A DNA stretch of 64,000 bases from Galbibacter mesophilus (GTDB lineage: Bacteria > Bacteroidota > Bacteroidia > Flavobacteriales > Flavobacteriaceae). Within the stretch, counting starts at the first letter, position 1; every line of letters starts with the position of its first letter. This document shows, in pieces, positions 25,475-33,813 of the stretch. The notes below the pieces were generated by a model. That model saw nothing but the letters and a program-made list of their open reading frames with translations. It was not told where the DNA came from and searched no databases. Location: assembly GCF_023721415.1 (NCBI RefSeq), contig NZ_JAMQVC010000001.1, forward strand, positions 62,001-126,000, read 5' to 3'. The translations under genes were made by a program, and so were the position numbers.

Positions 25475-27847
25475 ATGACCAACTTATGCAAAGCCTTGCT
25501 AATTTTCCTATGCGGAATAGCAATTTCCTATGGTCAAAATAAATCCATTCTCAGCGGTATTGTTAAAGAATCTTCCAGTAACGAAACTCTTATCGGAGTG
25601 AACGTTATTATACCGGAACTTCAAACGGGAACCACTACCAACGAATACGGGTTTTATTCCATATCGGTACCGCCGGGCAACTATACCGTTCAGATTAGTT
25701 ATTTAGGATACCAAAATATTTCCGAAGAAATTGACCTTTCTAACAATGTCGTAAAAAACTTTAGTCTTGATGATGCCGCCGAAGAACTTGATGAAGTAGT
25801 AGTGGAAGAAGATGTGGAAAGAATAAGCATTAAGAGTCCGCAAATGAGTGTTAACAATCTATCTACAGCAACTATTAAAAAAATACCAGCTGTTCTTGGA
25901 GAGGTCGATGTTATAAAATCTATTTTACTGCTCCCGGGAGTTAGTAATGCTGGGGAAGCGGCCTCAGGCTTCAACGTGCGTGGTGGAGCGGCAGACCAAA
26001 ACCTGATTCTTTTGGATGAAGCAATTCTTTTTAATTCCGACCACCTTTTTGGCTTCTTTTCCGTATTCAATCCGGATGCTATCAAGAATATCAAACTTTA
26101 CAAAGGAGGAATCCCTGCGCGATACGGCGGTAGAGTGTCTTCAGTATTGGATATTTACCAAAAGGACGGAAACAGCAAAGATTTTCATATGACGGGAGGT
26201 ATCGGAGCTGTTGCCAGTAGGTTGCTCGCGGAAGGGCCCATTGTAAAAGACAAAGGTTCTTTTCTAGTGGCTGGAAGAAGCTCTTATGCTCATCTTTTTC
26301 TTAAACTTTCCGACAACGAAAATTCTGCTTATTTCTACGACCTCAACACTAAACTCTCCTATAAATTCGATTCTAAAAACAGTTTGTACGTTTCTGGATA
26401 CTTCGGAAGGGATGTTTTTGACATCAATGAAAGTTTCAAGAATATTTATGGAAATGCCGTGTTCAATGCCCGATGGAACCATTTGTTTTCAGAAAAACTC
26501 TTCTCTAATCTATCGGCAATTTATAGTGATTACTATTACGGACTCGCACTGGATTTTGTAGGCTTCAATTGGAATAGTGGTATTAAAAATTTCAATGTGA
26601 AATATGACTTTAAGCATTACATTTCAAACAATTTCAAACTCAACTACGGGGTAAACAATGTATATTACCGATTTAATCCCGGAGAAATAGAGCCTCAAGG
26701 AGAAAATTCCGGAGTAAACTACTTTAAACTTACCGATAAGTATGCAAACGAATTTGCTGTTTACTTAGGTGCAGAGCAAAAAATAAGCGACAATTTAACG
26801 GTTGAATACGGAATTCGACAAAGTCGTTTTGATCGCTTGGGTCAAGATGAACTAAATGTGTACGAAAATAACAATCCCGTTAAGTACAATGCAGACCAAG
26901 GCGTTTACGAAAAGGCCACCCCAATAGACACGGTAAGTGCCAGCAGGGGAACTTCCATTAAATCGTTTACCAATTTGGAGCCCCGCCTAGCGCTTTCCTA
27001 CTCGTTTGACGATACGCAATCGATAAAAGCCAGTTACAACAGAATGTCGCAATATCTTCATCTGCTTTCTAACACCAGCTCCCCTACCCCGCTGGATGTT
27101 TGGACACCTAGTGGCCCATACGTAAAGCCTCAAATTCTCGATCAATATGCGGTGGGTTATTTCAAAAACATCAACAACAACGATTATTCTTTGGAGGTAG
27201 AACTGTTCTACAAAAACATAAAAAATAGAATTGATTACATTGACGGAGCCGACCTTATAGCCAATAACGCTATAGAACAAGTAATTTTAAATGGAAAAGC
27301 AAAAGCATACGGAATGGAAGTGCTCTTCAAAAAGAACGTCGGTAAACTACAGGGCTGGATTTCTTACACTTTATCAGAATCCATGCAGAGAACACCTGGT
27401 AGAAATGCAAATGAACCCGGAATTAACAACGGAGAATGGTATTTCACCCCTTTCGACAAAACCCATGATATCTCCTTGACCACAAATTATGCGCTCACGG
27501 ATAAATGGAGCTTCGGTACCAATTTTATTTTTCAAACAGGCCGACCTACCACCTTCCCAAATGGGCAGTACGAATACGAAGGTATTACCGTTCCTAGCTT
27601 CGGATTAAGAAACAACAATAGGTTACCAACATACAACCGTTTGGACCTTTCTGCTACCTACGTTCCAAAACCCAGAAAAGTTAAAGGATGGCAAAGTGAA
27701 TGGGTTTTTAGTGTCTACAATGTTTACAACAGAATGAACGCTGCATCCATTACCTTTAGGGAAAATGTAGAAGAACAAAGAAACGAAGCTGTACAGCTTT
27801 CCATTTTTGGTATTATCCCTTCAATTACCTATAACTTTAAATTTTAG
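25475..27847 (+). CDS. TonB-dependent outer-membrane receptor with carboxypeptidase-regulatory domain
   Basis: This 790-residue receptor has a signal peptide (about 1-20, ending SYG), a carboxypeptidase-regulatory-like domain (about 22-110, SGIVKESSSNETLIGVNVIIPELQ start), a plug with VDVIKSILLLPGVSNAGEA and GFNVRGGAADQNLILLDEAI (about 145-200), and a barrel ending NFKF. The plug type and the adjacent DUF4249 lipoprotein gene define a receptor pair widespread in Bacteroidetes with unknown substrate. It is not of the SusC class and not a clear siderophore receptor. The downstream gene begins 4 nt after its stop. Confidence 0.9.
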   Translation: MTNLCKALLIFLCGIAISYGQNKSILSGIVKESSSNETLIGVNVIIPELQTGTTTNEYGFYSISVPPGNYTVQISYLGYQNISEEIDLSNNVVKNFSLDDAAEELDEVVVEEDVERISIKSPQMSVNNLSTATIKKIPAVLGEVDVIKSILLLPGVSNAGEAASGFNVRGGAADQNLILLDEAILFNSDHLFGFFSVFNPDAIKNIKLYKGGIPARYGGRVSSVLDIYQKDGNSKDFHMTGGIGAVASRLLAEGPIVKDKGSFLVAGRSSYAHLFLKLSDNENSAYFYDLNTKLSYKFDSKNSLYVSGYFGRDVFDINESFKNIYGNAVFNARWNHLFSEKLFSNLSAIYSDYYYGLALDFVGFNWNSGIKNFNVKYDFKHYISNNFKLNYGVNNVYYRFNPGEIEPQGENSGVNYFKLTDKYANEFAVYLGAEQKISDNLTVEYGIRQSRFDRLGQDELNVYENNNPVKYNADQGVYEKATPIDTVSASRGTSIKSFTNLEPRLALSYSFDDTQSIKASYNRMSQYLHLLSNTSSPTPLDVWTPSGPYVKPQILDQYAVGYFKNINNNDYSLEVELFYKNIKNRIDYIDGADLIANNAIEQVILNGKAKAYGMEVLFKKNVGKLQGWISYTLSESMQRTPGRNANEPGINNGEWYFTPFDKTHDISLTTNYALTDKWSFGTNFIFQTGRPTTFPNGQYEYEGITVPSFGLRNNNRLPTYNRLDLSATYVPKPRKVKGWQSEWVFSVYNVYNRMNAASITFRENVEEQRNEAVQLSIFGIIPSITYNFKF

Positions 27848-27851
27848 CATC

Positions 27852-28661
27852 ATGAAAAAAGTAATTATAGGCATACTCACCGTTTTTTTATTCCTTTCTT
27901 GTGAAGAAGTAATCGACGTGGATCTGGAAACTGCGCCACCCAGATTGGTAGTTGAAGCCTCTATTAATTGGGTAAACCAAACCAACGGCACCAATCAGCA
28001 AATAAGGCTAACCCAAACTGCACCATATTTTGATACGGAAGTTCCACCCGCGAATAATGCAGAGGTTTTTATTCTGAATGAAGCTGGAGATCGATTTGAT
28101 TTTATTGAAGATGGCAATAGCGGTTTTTACATTTGCACTGATTTTGAACCCGTTATTGGTTCAACTTATTTTCTTACAGTTATATATGAAGGAGAAACTT
28201 ATACTGCGGAAGAAACCATGCTTCCCGTACCAAGTTTTGAGTATGTAACTCAGAGTGATGGTGAAGTATTTTCTGAAGAATTCATAGAGTTGAAAGCATT
28301 TTTTCAAGATCCGCCGAACGAAGAAAATTACTATTTCTACACCTTTGATGCAGAAAACGACAACACTATTGATGTTATTGAGGATAGGCTCGTAGATGGA
28401 AACGAAATTTTCGCATTTTTCGCCAGTGAAGAATTGTCCGTTGGCGAGGATGTTGAGATTAGCCTTTATGGCGTTTCCAAAAGGTATTTCAGTTTTATGA
28501 GCACACTTTTAGACCAAACAGGAACAGATGGTGGTGGTCCTTTTGAGACCCAACCCGCCACGGTAAGGGGAAACATAATCAACCAAACTAACTTCGATAA
28601 TTTCGCCTTCGGTTATTTTAGATTATCACAAACTGATCGATATACCTATACAATTGAGTAA
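27852..28661 (+). CDS. DUF4249 lipoprotein
   Basis: The start at ATG 27852 (269 residues) is chosen because MKKVIIGILTVFLFLSC is a classic lipoprotein signal with the lipidated Cys17; the longer frame from 27807 overlaps the receptor gene. The mature part opens EEVIDVDLETAPPRLVVEASI, the usual beginning of DUF4249 proteins, which accompany TonB receptors much as SusD accompanies SusC. The protein is probably surface-exposed or periplasmic, with substrate unknown. It is the second gene of an operon with the receptor. Confidence 0.85.
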   Translation: MKKVIIGILTVFLFLSCEEVIDVDLETAPPRLVVEASINWVNQTNGTNQQIRLTQTAPYFDTEVPPANNAEVFILNEAGDRFDFIEDGNSGFYICTDFEPVIGSTYFLTVIYEGETYTAEETMLPVPSFEYVTQSDGEVFSEEFIELKAFFQDPPNEENYYFYTFDAENDNTIDVIEDRLVDGNEIFAFFASEELSVGEDVEISLYGVSKRYFSFMSTLLDQTGTDGGGPFETQPATVRGNIINQTNFDNFAFGYFRLSQTDRYTYTIE

Positions 28662-28680
28662 TTATTTTTACTTTTGAGGC

Positions 28681-29505
28681 ATGAATTTCACAAAGACCAC
28701 AGAACAGACTTCAAAGTATGATCATTTGGAGAAAATGACTGTTAATGAACTATTGATCAACATTAATAAAGAAGATAAAACAGTTCCATTGGCTGTAGAA
28801 AAAGAGCTTTCGTCTATTGAAATGCTAATAAATGCCATCGTTCCTAAACTAGAAAATGGCGGACGCCTATTCTATATGGGAGCAGGAACTAGTGGTCGTT
28901 TAGGAGTTGTAGATGCTTCAGAATGTCCGCCTACTTTTGGTGTATCCTACGACTTAGTTATAGGTATTATTGCAGGTGGAGAAAAAGCGATAAGAAATGC
29001 AGTGGAATTTGCGGAAGACAGCTTAGATCAAGGCTGGAAGGACTTACAGGAGTACAACATAACCGAAAAAGACGTAGTGGTGGGTATCGCCGCTTCGGGA
29101 ACTACTCCCTACGTTATTGGAGCTTTAAAGGAATGTAATAAAAATGGGATTACAACCGGATGTATAACATGTAATAAAAACAGCCCTATGGGACGAGAAG
29201 CACAATTTCCTGTTGAAGTGGTTGTAGGACCTGAATTTGTTACCGGTAGCTCCAGAATGAAAGCTGGAACAGCACAAAAATTAGTGTTAAACATGATTTC
29301 CACGGCGGTAATGATTCGATTGGGACGTGTGAAAGGCAATAAAATGGTGGATATGCAACTGAGCAACCACAAACTGGTAGACAGGGGAATACGCATGATT
29401 ATGGACGAAATACCGGTAAACCGCGAAACAGCCTCTAAATTACTGGAAGAAAATGGCAACGTTCGGGGTGCAATAAATAGCTATCTCAATGGAAAGAACG
29501 GATAG
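28681..29505 (+). CDS. murQ: N-acetylmuramic acid 6-phosphate etherase
   Basis: MurQ cleaves the lactyl ether of MurNAc-6-phosphate to give GlcNAc-6-phosphate and D-lactate during peptidoglycan recycling. The 274-residue SIS-fold protein has the diagnostic GRLFYMGAGTSGRLGVVDASECPPTFG block (about 61-87), GIAASGTTPYVIGAL (about 138-152) and TGSSRMKAGTAQKLVLNMIST (about 188-208). It is slightly shorter than the roughly 298 residues of E. coli MurQ. Its end overlaps the following small membrane protein gene by 17 nt. No MurNAc transporter or kinase gene is nearby. Confidence 0.96.
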   Translation: MNFTKTTEQTSKYDHLEKMTVNELLININKEDKTVPLAVEKELSSIEMLINAIVPKLENGGRLFYMGAGTSGRLGVVDASECPPTFGVSYDLVIGIIAGGEKAIRNAVEFAEDSLDQGWKDLQEYNITEKDVVVGIAASGTTPYVIGALKECNKNGITTGCITCNKNSPMGREAQFPVEVVVGPEFVTGSSRMKAGTAQKLVLNMISTAVMIRLGRVKGNKMVDMQLSNHKLVDRGIRMIMDEIPVNRETASKLLEENGNVRGAINSYLNGKNG

Positions 29506-29716
29506 AGAACTCTTTTTTAAAAGTTTAAAATACTTTGCTTATACCGTAGTCTTGATGTTTATGGGACCAACGGTGATTTATCAAGCTTTCAAAAATCAAA
29601 CCCACCCATGGTACTGGCCAGTTTTAATCGTTGGATTGCTACTGGCGGTTGCAGCGATTATCATGGGCTTTTATAGTCTTAAAGTGATTATGAAGTCTTT
29701 TTTTGGCGGTAAATAA
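29489..29716 (+). CDS. DUF6095-type small membrane protein
   Basis: This is a 75-residue protein with two predicted membrane helices (FAYTVVLMFMGPTVIYQAF at about 16-34 and YWPVLIVGLLLAVAAIIMGFY at about 42-62), separated by a short NQTHPW loop and ending with positive residues. Its start overlaps the murQ end by 17 nt, indicating coupled translation. The family is conserved in flavobacteria behind murQ, but its function is unknown. Confidence 0.8.
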   Translation: MERTDRELFFKSLKYFAYTVVLMFMGPTVIYQAFKNQTHPWYWPVLIVGLLLAVAAIIMGFYSLKVIMKSFFGGK

Positions 29717-29757
29717 TTATTCTATTTTCCTACTACACAAAACTTATATTTTATTTC

Positions 29758-29806
29758 ATAAAAAAACATCCCAAGGATTTTAAAATCCTTGAGATGTTTT
29801 GCTTTT
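29758..29806. terminator. Bidirectional terminator between murQ operon and typA
   Basis: AAAACATCCCAAGGATTT (29763-29780) pairs with AAATCCTTGAGATGTTTT (29783-29800) with one G-U pair. A and T runs flank it on both sides, so it serves the convergent transcripts. Confidence 0.88.
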
Positions 29807-29856
29807 TACGACCCCACAAACTCAATTAAAATCTGTGAGATTTATATGTAATAAAA

Positions 29857-31662
29857 TTACCCTATTTGCTTCCCTAATCGCTTACGATCGGTTTCTTTAA
29901 GGTGAATTTTACGAATTCGCATTGTTTTCGGTGTTACCTCAACATATTCATCCTTTTGGATGTACTCCAAAGCCTCTTCCAAAGAAAATTTAATCGCAGG
30001 AACAATTTTAGCTTTGTCATCTGCACCGGATGAACGAACATTGGAAAGTTTTTTGGTTTTTGTGATATTCACCGTCATATCATCACCACGGGAATTCTCA
30101 CCAACTACTTGTCCTTCGTAAATTTCTTCATTCGGATCAACAAAGAATTTTCCTCTTTCCTGAAGTTTATCAATAGAATAAGGAATCGCTTTACCGTTTT
30201 CCATAGAAATCAAAGAACCATTGTTTCTTCCAGGAATCTCTCCTTTATAAGGTTGATATTCCAAGAAACGGTGGTTCATAATGGCTTCTCCAGCAGTAGC
30301 TGTAAGCAATTGATTACGCAAACCAATAATACCTCTTGAAGGAATATTGAAAACGATATTCATCCGCTCTCCTTTTGGCTCCATACTTAGCATTTCACCT
30401 TTACGCATGGTTACCATTTCAACCGCTTTTCCAGAAACTTCTTCTGGTAAATCAATAGTTAATTCCTCGATAGGCTCACATTTAACCCCATCAATTTCTT
30501 TTATAATTACCTGTGGCTGACCAATTTGAAGTTCGTAACCTTCTCTACGCATCGTTTCTATCAATACAGAAAGGTGCAATACACCACGACCAAATACCAA
30601 AAATTTATCGGCGCTATCGGTTGGGTTTACTCGAAGCGCTAAGTTACGCTCCAATTCTTTCTCCAAACGCTCTTTAATATGCCTAGAAGTAACAAATTTT
30701 CCATCTTTTCCGAAGAAAGGAGAATCGTTAATGGTGAACAACATACTCATAGTAGGCTCATCGATTGCAATAGAAGGTAGTGCTTCCGGATTTTCAAAAT
30801 CTGCAATAGTATCACCAATCTCGAAACCTTCCAATCCTGCAATGGCACAAATATCACCAGCCTGTACTTCCTCTACTTTCACACGTCCTAATCCGTCAAA
30901 AAGGTGCAATTCTTTTATTCTAGACTTAGAAATACTTCCATCTCTTTTTACTAAAGAAACGTTCATTCCCGCTTTTAAGGTCCCTCTTTGCAAACGACCA
31001 ATAGCAATACGCCCAGTAAATGATGAGAAATCCAGCGACGTAATTAACATTTGGGTAGACCCCTCTTCAACCTTTGGAGAAGGGATATGTTCCACCACCA
31101 TATCTAATAGCGGTTCGATATTTTCAGTTTGATTTTGCCAATCGTCAGACATCCAATTGTTTTTGGCAGAACCATAAACGGTTGGGAAATCCAATTGCCA
31201 CTCCTCTGCACCCAATTCAAACATCAAATCAAAAACAGATTCATGCACTTCGTCAGGAGTACAGTTTTCCTTGTCCACTTTGTTTACAACCACAATTGGC
31301 TTCAATTTCATAGAGATTGCCTTTTGCAATACAAAACGTGTTTGTGGCATTGGCCCTTCAAAAGCATCTACCAACAACAAAACTCCATCTGCCATGTTCA
31401 ATACACGCTCTACCTCTCCACCAAAATCGGCGTGACCAGGGGTATCAATGATATTAATTTTAGTGTCTTTGTACATTACAGACACGTTTTTAGAAAGAAT
31501 GGTAATTCCCCTTTCTCTTTCCAAATCGTTGTTATCAAGAATCAGTTCTCCTGTTTCTTGATTATCCCTAAAAAGTTCACAGTGATGTAAAATTTTATCA
31601 ACCAACGTAGTTTTTCCGTGGTCAACGTGTGCAATAATTGCTATGTTTTTAATGGATGTCAT
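29857..31662 (-). CDS. typA: Ribosome-associated translational GTPase TypA/BipA
   Basis: TypA is an EF-G-like GTPase that binds the 70S ribosome and helps 50S assembly and stress adaptation. The N-terminal G domain has AHVDHGKTTL (about 11-20), DTPGHADFGGEVERV (about 74-88) and NKVD (about 128-131). It is followed by EF-Tu-like domain II, an EF-G-like domain III and the TypA-specific C-terminal domain. Length of 601 residues is normal. It is a single gene; a -7-like element TACCTTTG lies at 31695-31688 on the minus strand. Confidence 0.97.
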   Translation of the reverse strand: MTSIKNIAIIAHVDHGKTTLVDKILHHCELFRDNQETGELILDNNDLERERGITILSKNVSVMYKDTKINIIDTPGHADFGGEVERVLNMADGVLLLVDAFEGPMPQTRFVLQKAISMKLKPIVVVNKVDKENCTPDEVHESVFDLMFELGAEEWQLDFPTVYGSAKNNWMSDDWQNQTENIEPLLDMVVEHIPSPKVEEGSTQMLITSLDFSSFTGRIAIGRLQRGTLKAGMNVSLVKRDGSISKSRIKELHLFDGLGRVKVEEVQAGDICAIAGLEGFEIGDTIADFENPEALPSIAIDEPTMSMLFTINDSPFFGKDGKFVTSRHIKERLEKELERNLALRVNPTDSADKFLVFGRGVLHLSVLIETMRREGYELQIGQPQVIIKEIDGVKCEPIEELTIDLPEEVSGKAVEMVTMRKGEMLSMEPKGERMNIVFNIPSRGIIGLRNQLLTATAGEAIMNHRFLEYQPYKGEIPGRNNGSLISMENGKAIPYSIDKLQERGKFFVDPNEEIYEGQVVGENSRGDDMTVNITKTKKLSNVRSSGADDKAKIVPAIKFSLEEALEYIQKDEYVEVTPKTMRIRKIHLKETDRKRLGKQIG

Positions 31663-31878
31663 AATTATATCCTCGCTTTTAAGGGCGCAAAGGTAATGTT
31701 TAATTATGATAGAAAAGATAAAAAAGTGAATTTATTTAATTAATTGATTATTAAATTATTAACTCAGAAATCATATTCATTTTACATTCCATGACCATTT
31801 GTATTTTAAGAATTTCTTCAGAAGAAAATAAAGGGTTATACTTTATTGGTTCACAGATGCCCATATAAAGTAAAACAG

Positions 31879-31886
31879 TATCTTTG
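31879..31886 (+). promoter_or_regulatory. -7 promoter element (TATCTTTG) of kdsA
   Basis: A perfect TAnnTTTG box lies 20 nt before ATG 31907. Transcription would start near 31893, which excludes an upstream in-frame start at 31886. Confidence 0.55.
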
Positions 31887-31906
31887 TGCTATTAATATTT
31901 ATTGAA

Positions 31907-32725
31907 ATGCAACTAGAAAAAATACCACAAATAAAACATTCTGATAGCAACAATTTCTTTCTACTGGCTGGTCCTTGCGCCATAGAAGGTGAAGAAATGG
32001 CCTTGCGTATAGCTGAAAAAGTAGTTTCTATAACTGATAAACTTGAAATCCCTTATGTTTTTAAGGGAAGTTTTAAAAAAGCAAACCGAAGCAGAATTGA
32101 CTCATTTACAGGAATTGGAGACGAAAAGGCTCTGAAAATTTTACGTAAAGTGTCTGAAACTTTTCACGTACCTACAGTTACCGATATCCATGAAACGTCT
32201 GATGCGGCAATGGCTGCGGAATATGTCGACATTCTTCAGATTCCTGCCTTTTTGGTACGTCAAACAGATTTGCTTATTGCCGCTGCAGAAACGGGCAAAA
32301 CGGTTAATTTGAAAAAAGGACAATTTATGAGTCCGGAAAGTATGAAACATGCTGTGCAAAAAGTGTTGGACTGCGGCAATGAACAAGCCGTAATTACCGA
32401 CCGCGGAACCATGTTTGGCTACCAAGATATGATTGTGGATTTTAGGGGAGTTCCCACCATGAAACAATATGCACCGGTTGTACTAGACGTTACACATTCA
32501 CTGCAACAGCCTAACCAAAGCAGCGGTGTAACAGGTGGCCGACCAGAACTTATTGGTACAATGGCCCGTGCAGGAATTGCTGCAGGCGTAGACGGACTTT
32601 TTATGGAAACCCATTTTGACCCTGCCAACGCTAAAAGTGACGGTGCCAACATGTTGCACTTGGATCATTTGGAGAAATTACTAACCAATTTAGTGGCACT
32701 GAGAAAGACGATTAATAGTTTTTAA
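31907..32725 (+). CDS. kdsA: 3-deoxy-8-phosphooctulonate synthase
   Basis: KdsA condenses PEP with arabinose-5-phosphate to KDO-8-phosphate for lipopolysaccharide. The start at ATG 31907 gives 272 residues, supported by the -7 box. Motifs are FFLLAGPCAIEGEEMA near 18-33, VFKGSFKKANRSRIDSFTG near 50, LQIPAFLVRQTDLL near 110, DRGTMFGYQDMIVDFRG near 165 and GVDGLFMETHFDP. It stands alone, convergent with an AraC regulator whose end overlaps it by 4 nt. Confidence 0.97.
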   Translation: MQLEKIPQIKHSDSNNFFLLAGPCAIEGEEMALRIAEKVVSITDKLEIPYVFKGSFKKANRSRIDSFTGIGDEKALKILRKVSETFHVPTVTDIHETSDAAMAAEYVDILQIPAFLVRQTDLLIAAAETGKTVNLKKGQFMSPESMKHAVQKVLDCGNEQAVITDRGTMFGYQDMIVDFRGVPTMKQYAPVVLDVTHSLQQPNQSSGVTGGRPELIGTMARAGIAAGVDGLFMETHFDPANAKSDGANMLHLDHLEKLLTNLVALRKTINSF

Positions 32726-33732
32726 GAATTTCCAATCGCTTCACTTTCAAACAGTCTATTTCTAAATTGTTTGGGCGATAACTTATATACTCTTTTAAAT
32801 GCCGCACTAAAATGTGTGGCATTTTTGTATCCTACAGCTTCTGCAATTTCATAAATAGGTTTTTGGGAGGCTCTTAATAATTCTGAAGCTTTATTCATTT
32901 TCTGCTGCATATAAAACTCATTAATAGTGCAGCCGAAAATCCTTTTAAATTCCTTTTTAAAAATATACTCATTTAAAGCCATGGTTTTGGACATTTCCTT
33001 TATGGAATAATTTTCATTTAAATTAGCTTCCATAAACTCTTTGGCTTCATAAATTTTTTTCAAAATTTTATTGTTTCCAGCGGCATTTACTTGCCGTTGC
33101 GTTTTAGATTGTTCCAATTGAAGTGATAGCAATTCCAGTATTTTTGACTCCAATAGTAGCCTCCCGGAAATATTTTGAAAATTGGTTTCCAAAATAAAAA
33201 TTATAAGTGAATGTATGTTTTTATAAAAGGGCTGGATAATACCACTATCGTTGTAGTTTTTAACAGAATTCAAATCCTTTAACCCTTTATTTTTTAAGTA
33301 ATCTATCGCGATGGATATTCTAATTTCTTTAAAAATACGTTGCCCCGTAACCCTTACATACCCCTTAAAGTCTTCAGATTTCACCAAATATCCTTCTTGG
33401 CTTTCGTTTAAAACATCTTCGTAACCTCTTAAAGAAATAATCTTCTCCCCTTCTATCAAAAAAGACATCTGTATGGAGGGCTCGTTAGATTCAGCATAAA
33501 AAACCAAATCCCTCGTAAGTTTAAAATTGCAATAATGAATGGAAACCCCTTGAAACTCTATAAGACTGATGCAGCCTTCACCATAATTGTTTTTTAATTG
33601 ATACTCTGTATTCAAAATACCAAATGCTTCATTTTTCTGTTTGGAAATGGCAATTACCTCCTTGAAATCACATTTCAATTTGGCCAGGTTGATTACTTCA
33701 CAATTTATAAAATCACGTCTTTTTTTATCCAT
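32722..33732 (-). CDS. AraC-family regulator, probably of the adjacent siderophore receptor
   Basis: This 336-residue protein has a divergent N-terminal sensor part (about 1-215) and a C-terminal double helix-turn-helix (about 225-328) with KEFMEANLNENYSIKEMSKTM and the AraC signature NATHFSAAFKRVYKLSPKQFR. The layout matches PchR-like regulators that sense siderophores. It is transcribed away from the siderophore receptor gene with only 81 nt between them, so it probably controls that gene and itself. The stop codon overlaps kdsA by 4 nt in convergent orientation. Ligand identity is unknown. Confidence 0.87.
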   Translation of the reverse strand: MDKKRRDFINCEVINLAKLKCDFKEVIAISKQKNEAFGILNTEYQLKNNYGEGCISLIEFQGVSIHYCNFKLTRDLVFYAESNEPSIQMSFLIEGEKIISLRGYEDVLNESQEGYLVKSEDFKGYVRVTGQRIFKEIRISIAIDYLKNKGLKDLNSVKNYNDSGIIQPFYKNIHSLIIFILETNFQNISGRLLLESKILELLSLQLEQSKTQRQVNAAGNNKILKKIYEAKEFMEANLNENYSIKEMSKTMALNEYIFKKEFKRIFGCTINEFYMQQKMNKASELLRASQKPIYEIAEAVGYKNATHFSAAFKRVYKLSPKQFRNRLFESEAIGNS

Positions 33733-33763
33733 ATCGCGTCATAAATCCGAAAGTGAGCTTGCT

Positions 33764-33771
33764 TACATTTG
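33764..33771 (+). promoter_or_regulatory. -7 promoter element (TACATTTG) of the second siderophore receptor operon
   Basis: A perfect TAnnTTTG box lies in the 81-nt gap between the AraC gene and the receptor gene. No clear -33 TTG is present, as expected for an activator-dependent promoter. Confidence 0.5.
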
Positions 33772-33780
33772 TGCTCTAAT

Positions 33781-33803
33781 TTATTTAGACCAAATATAAA
33801 TAA
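33781..33803. promoter_or_regulatory. Candidate iron-regulator (Fur-type) box before the second siderophore receptor
   Basis: The site reads TTATTTAGA, 8 nt, AAATAA and matches the box at 12528-12550 (opposite orientation) in 19 of 23 positions. It would overlap the transcription start implied by the -7 element at 33764-33771, a good position for a repressor. Confidence 0.5.
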
Positions 33804-33813
33804 CTAATCGAGA

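Noticed and set aside
31129-31590. 153-codon plus-strand frame opposite typA
   Set aside because: Antisense to the G domain of TypA, with biased His/Gln/Phe composition and no protein family features.
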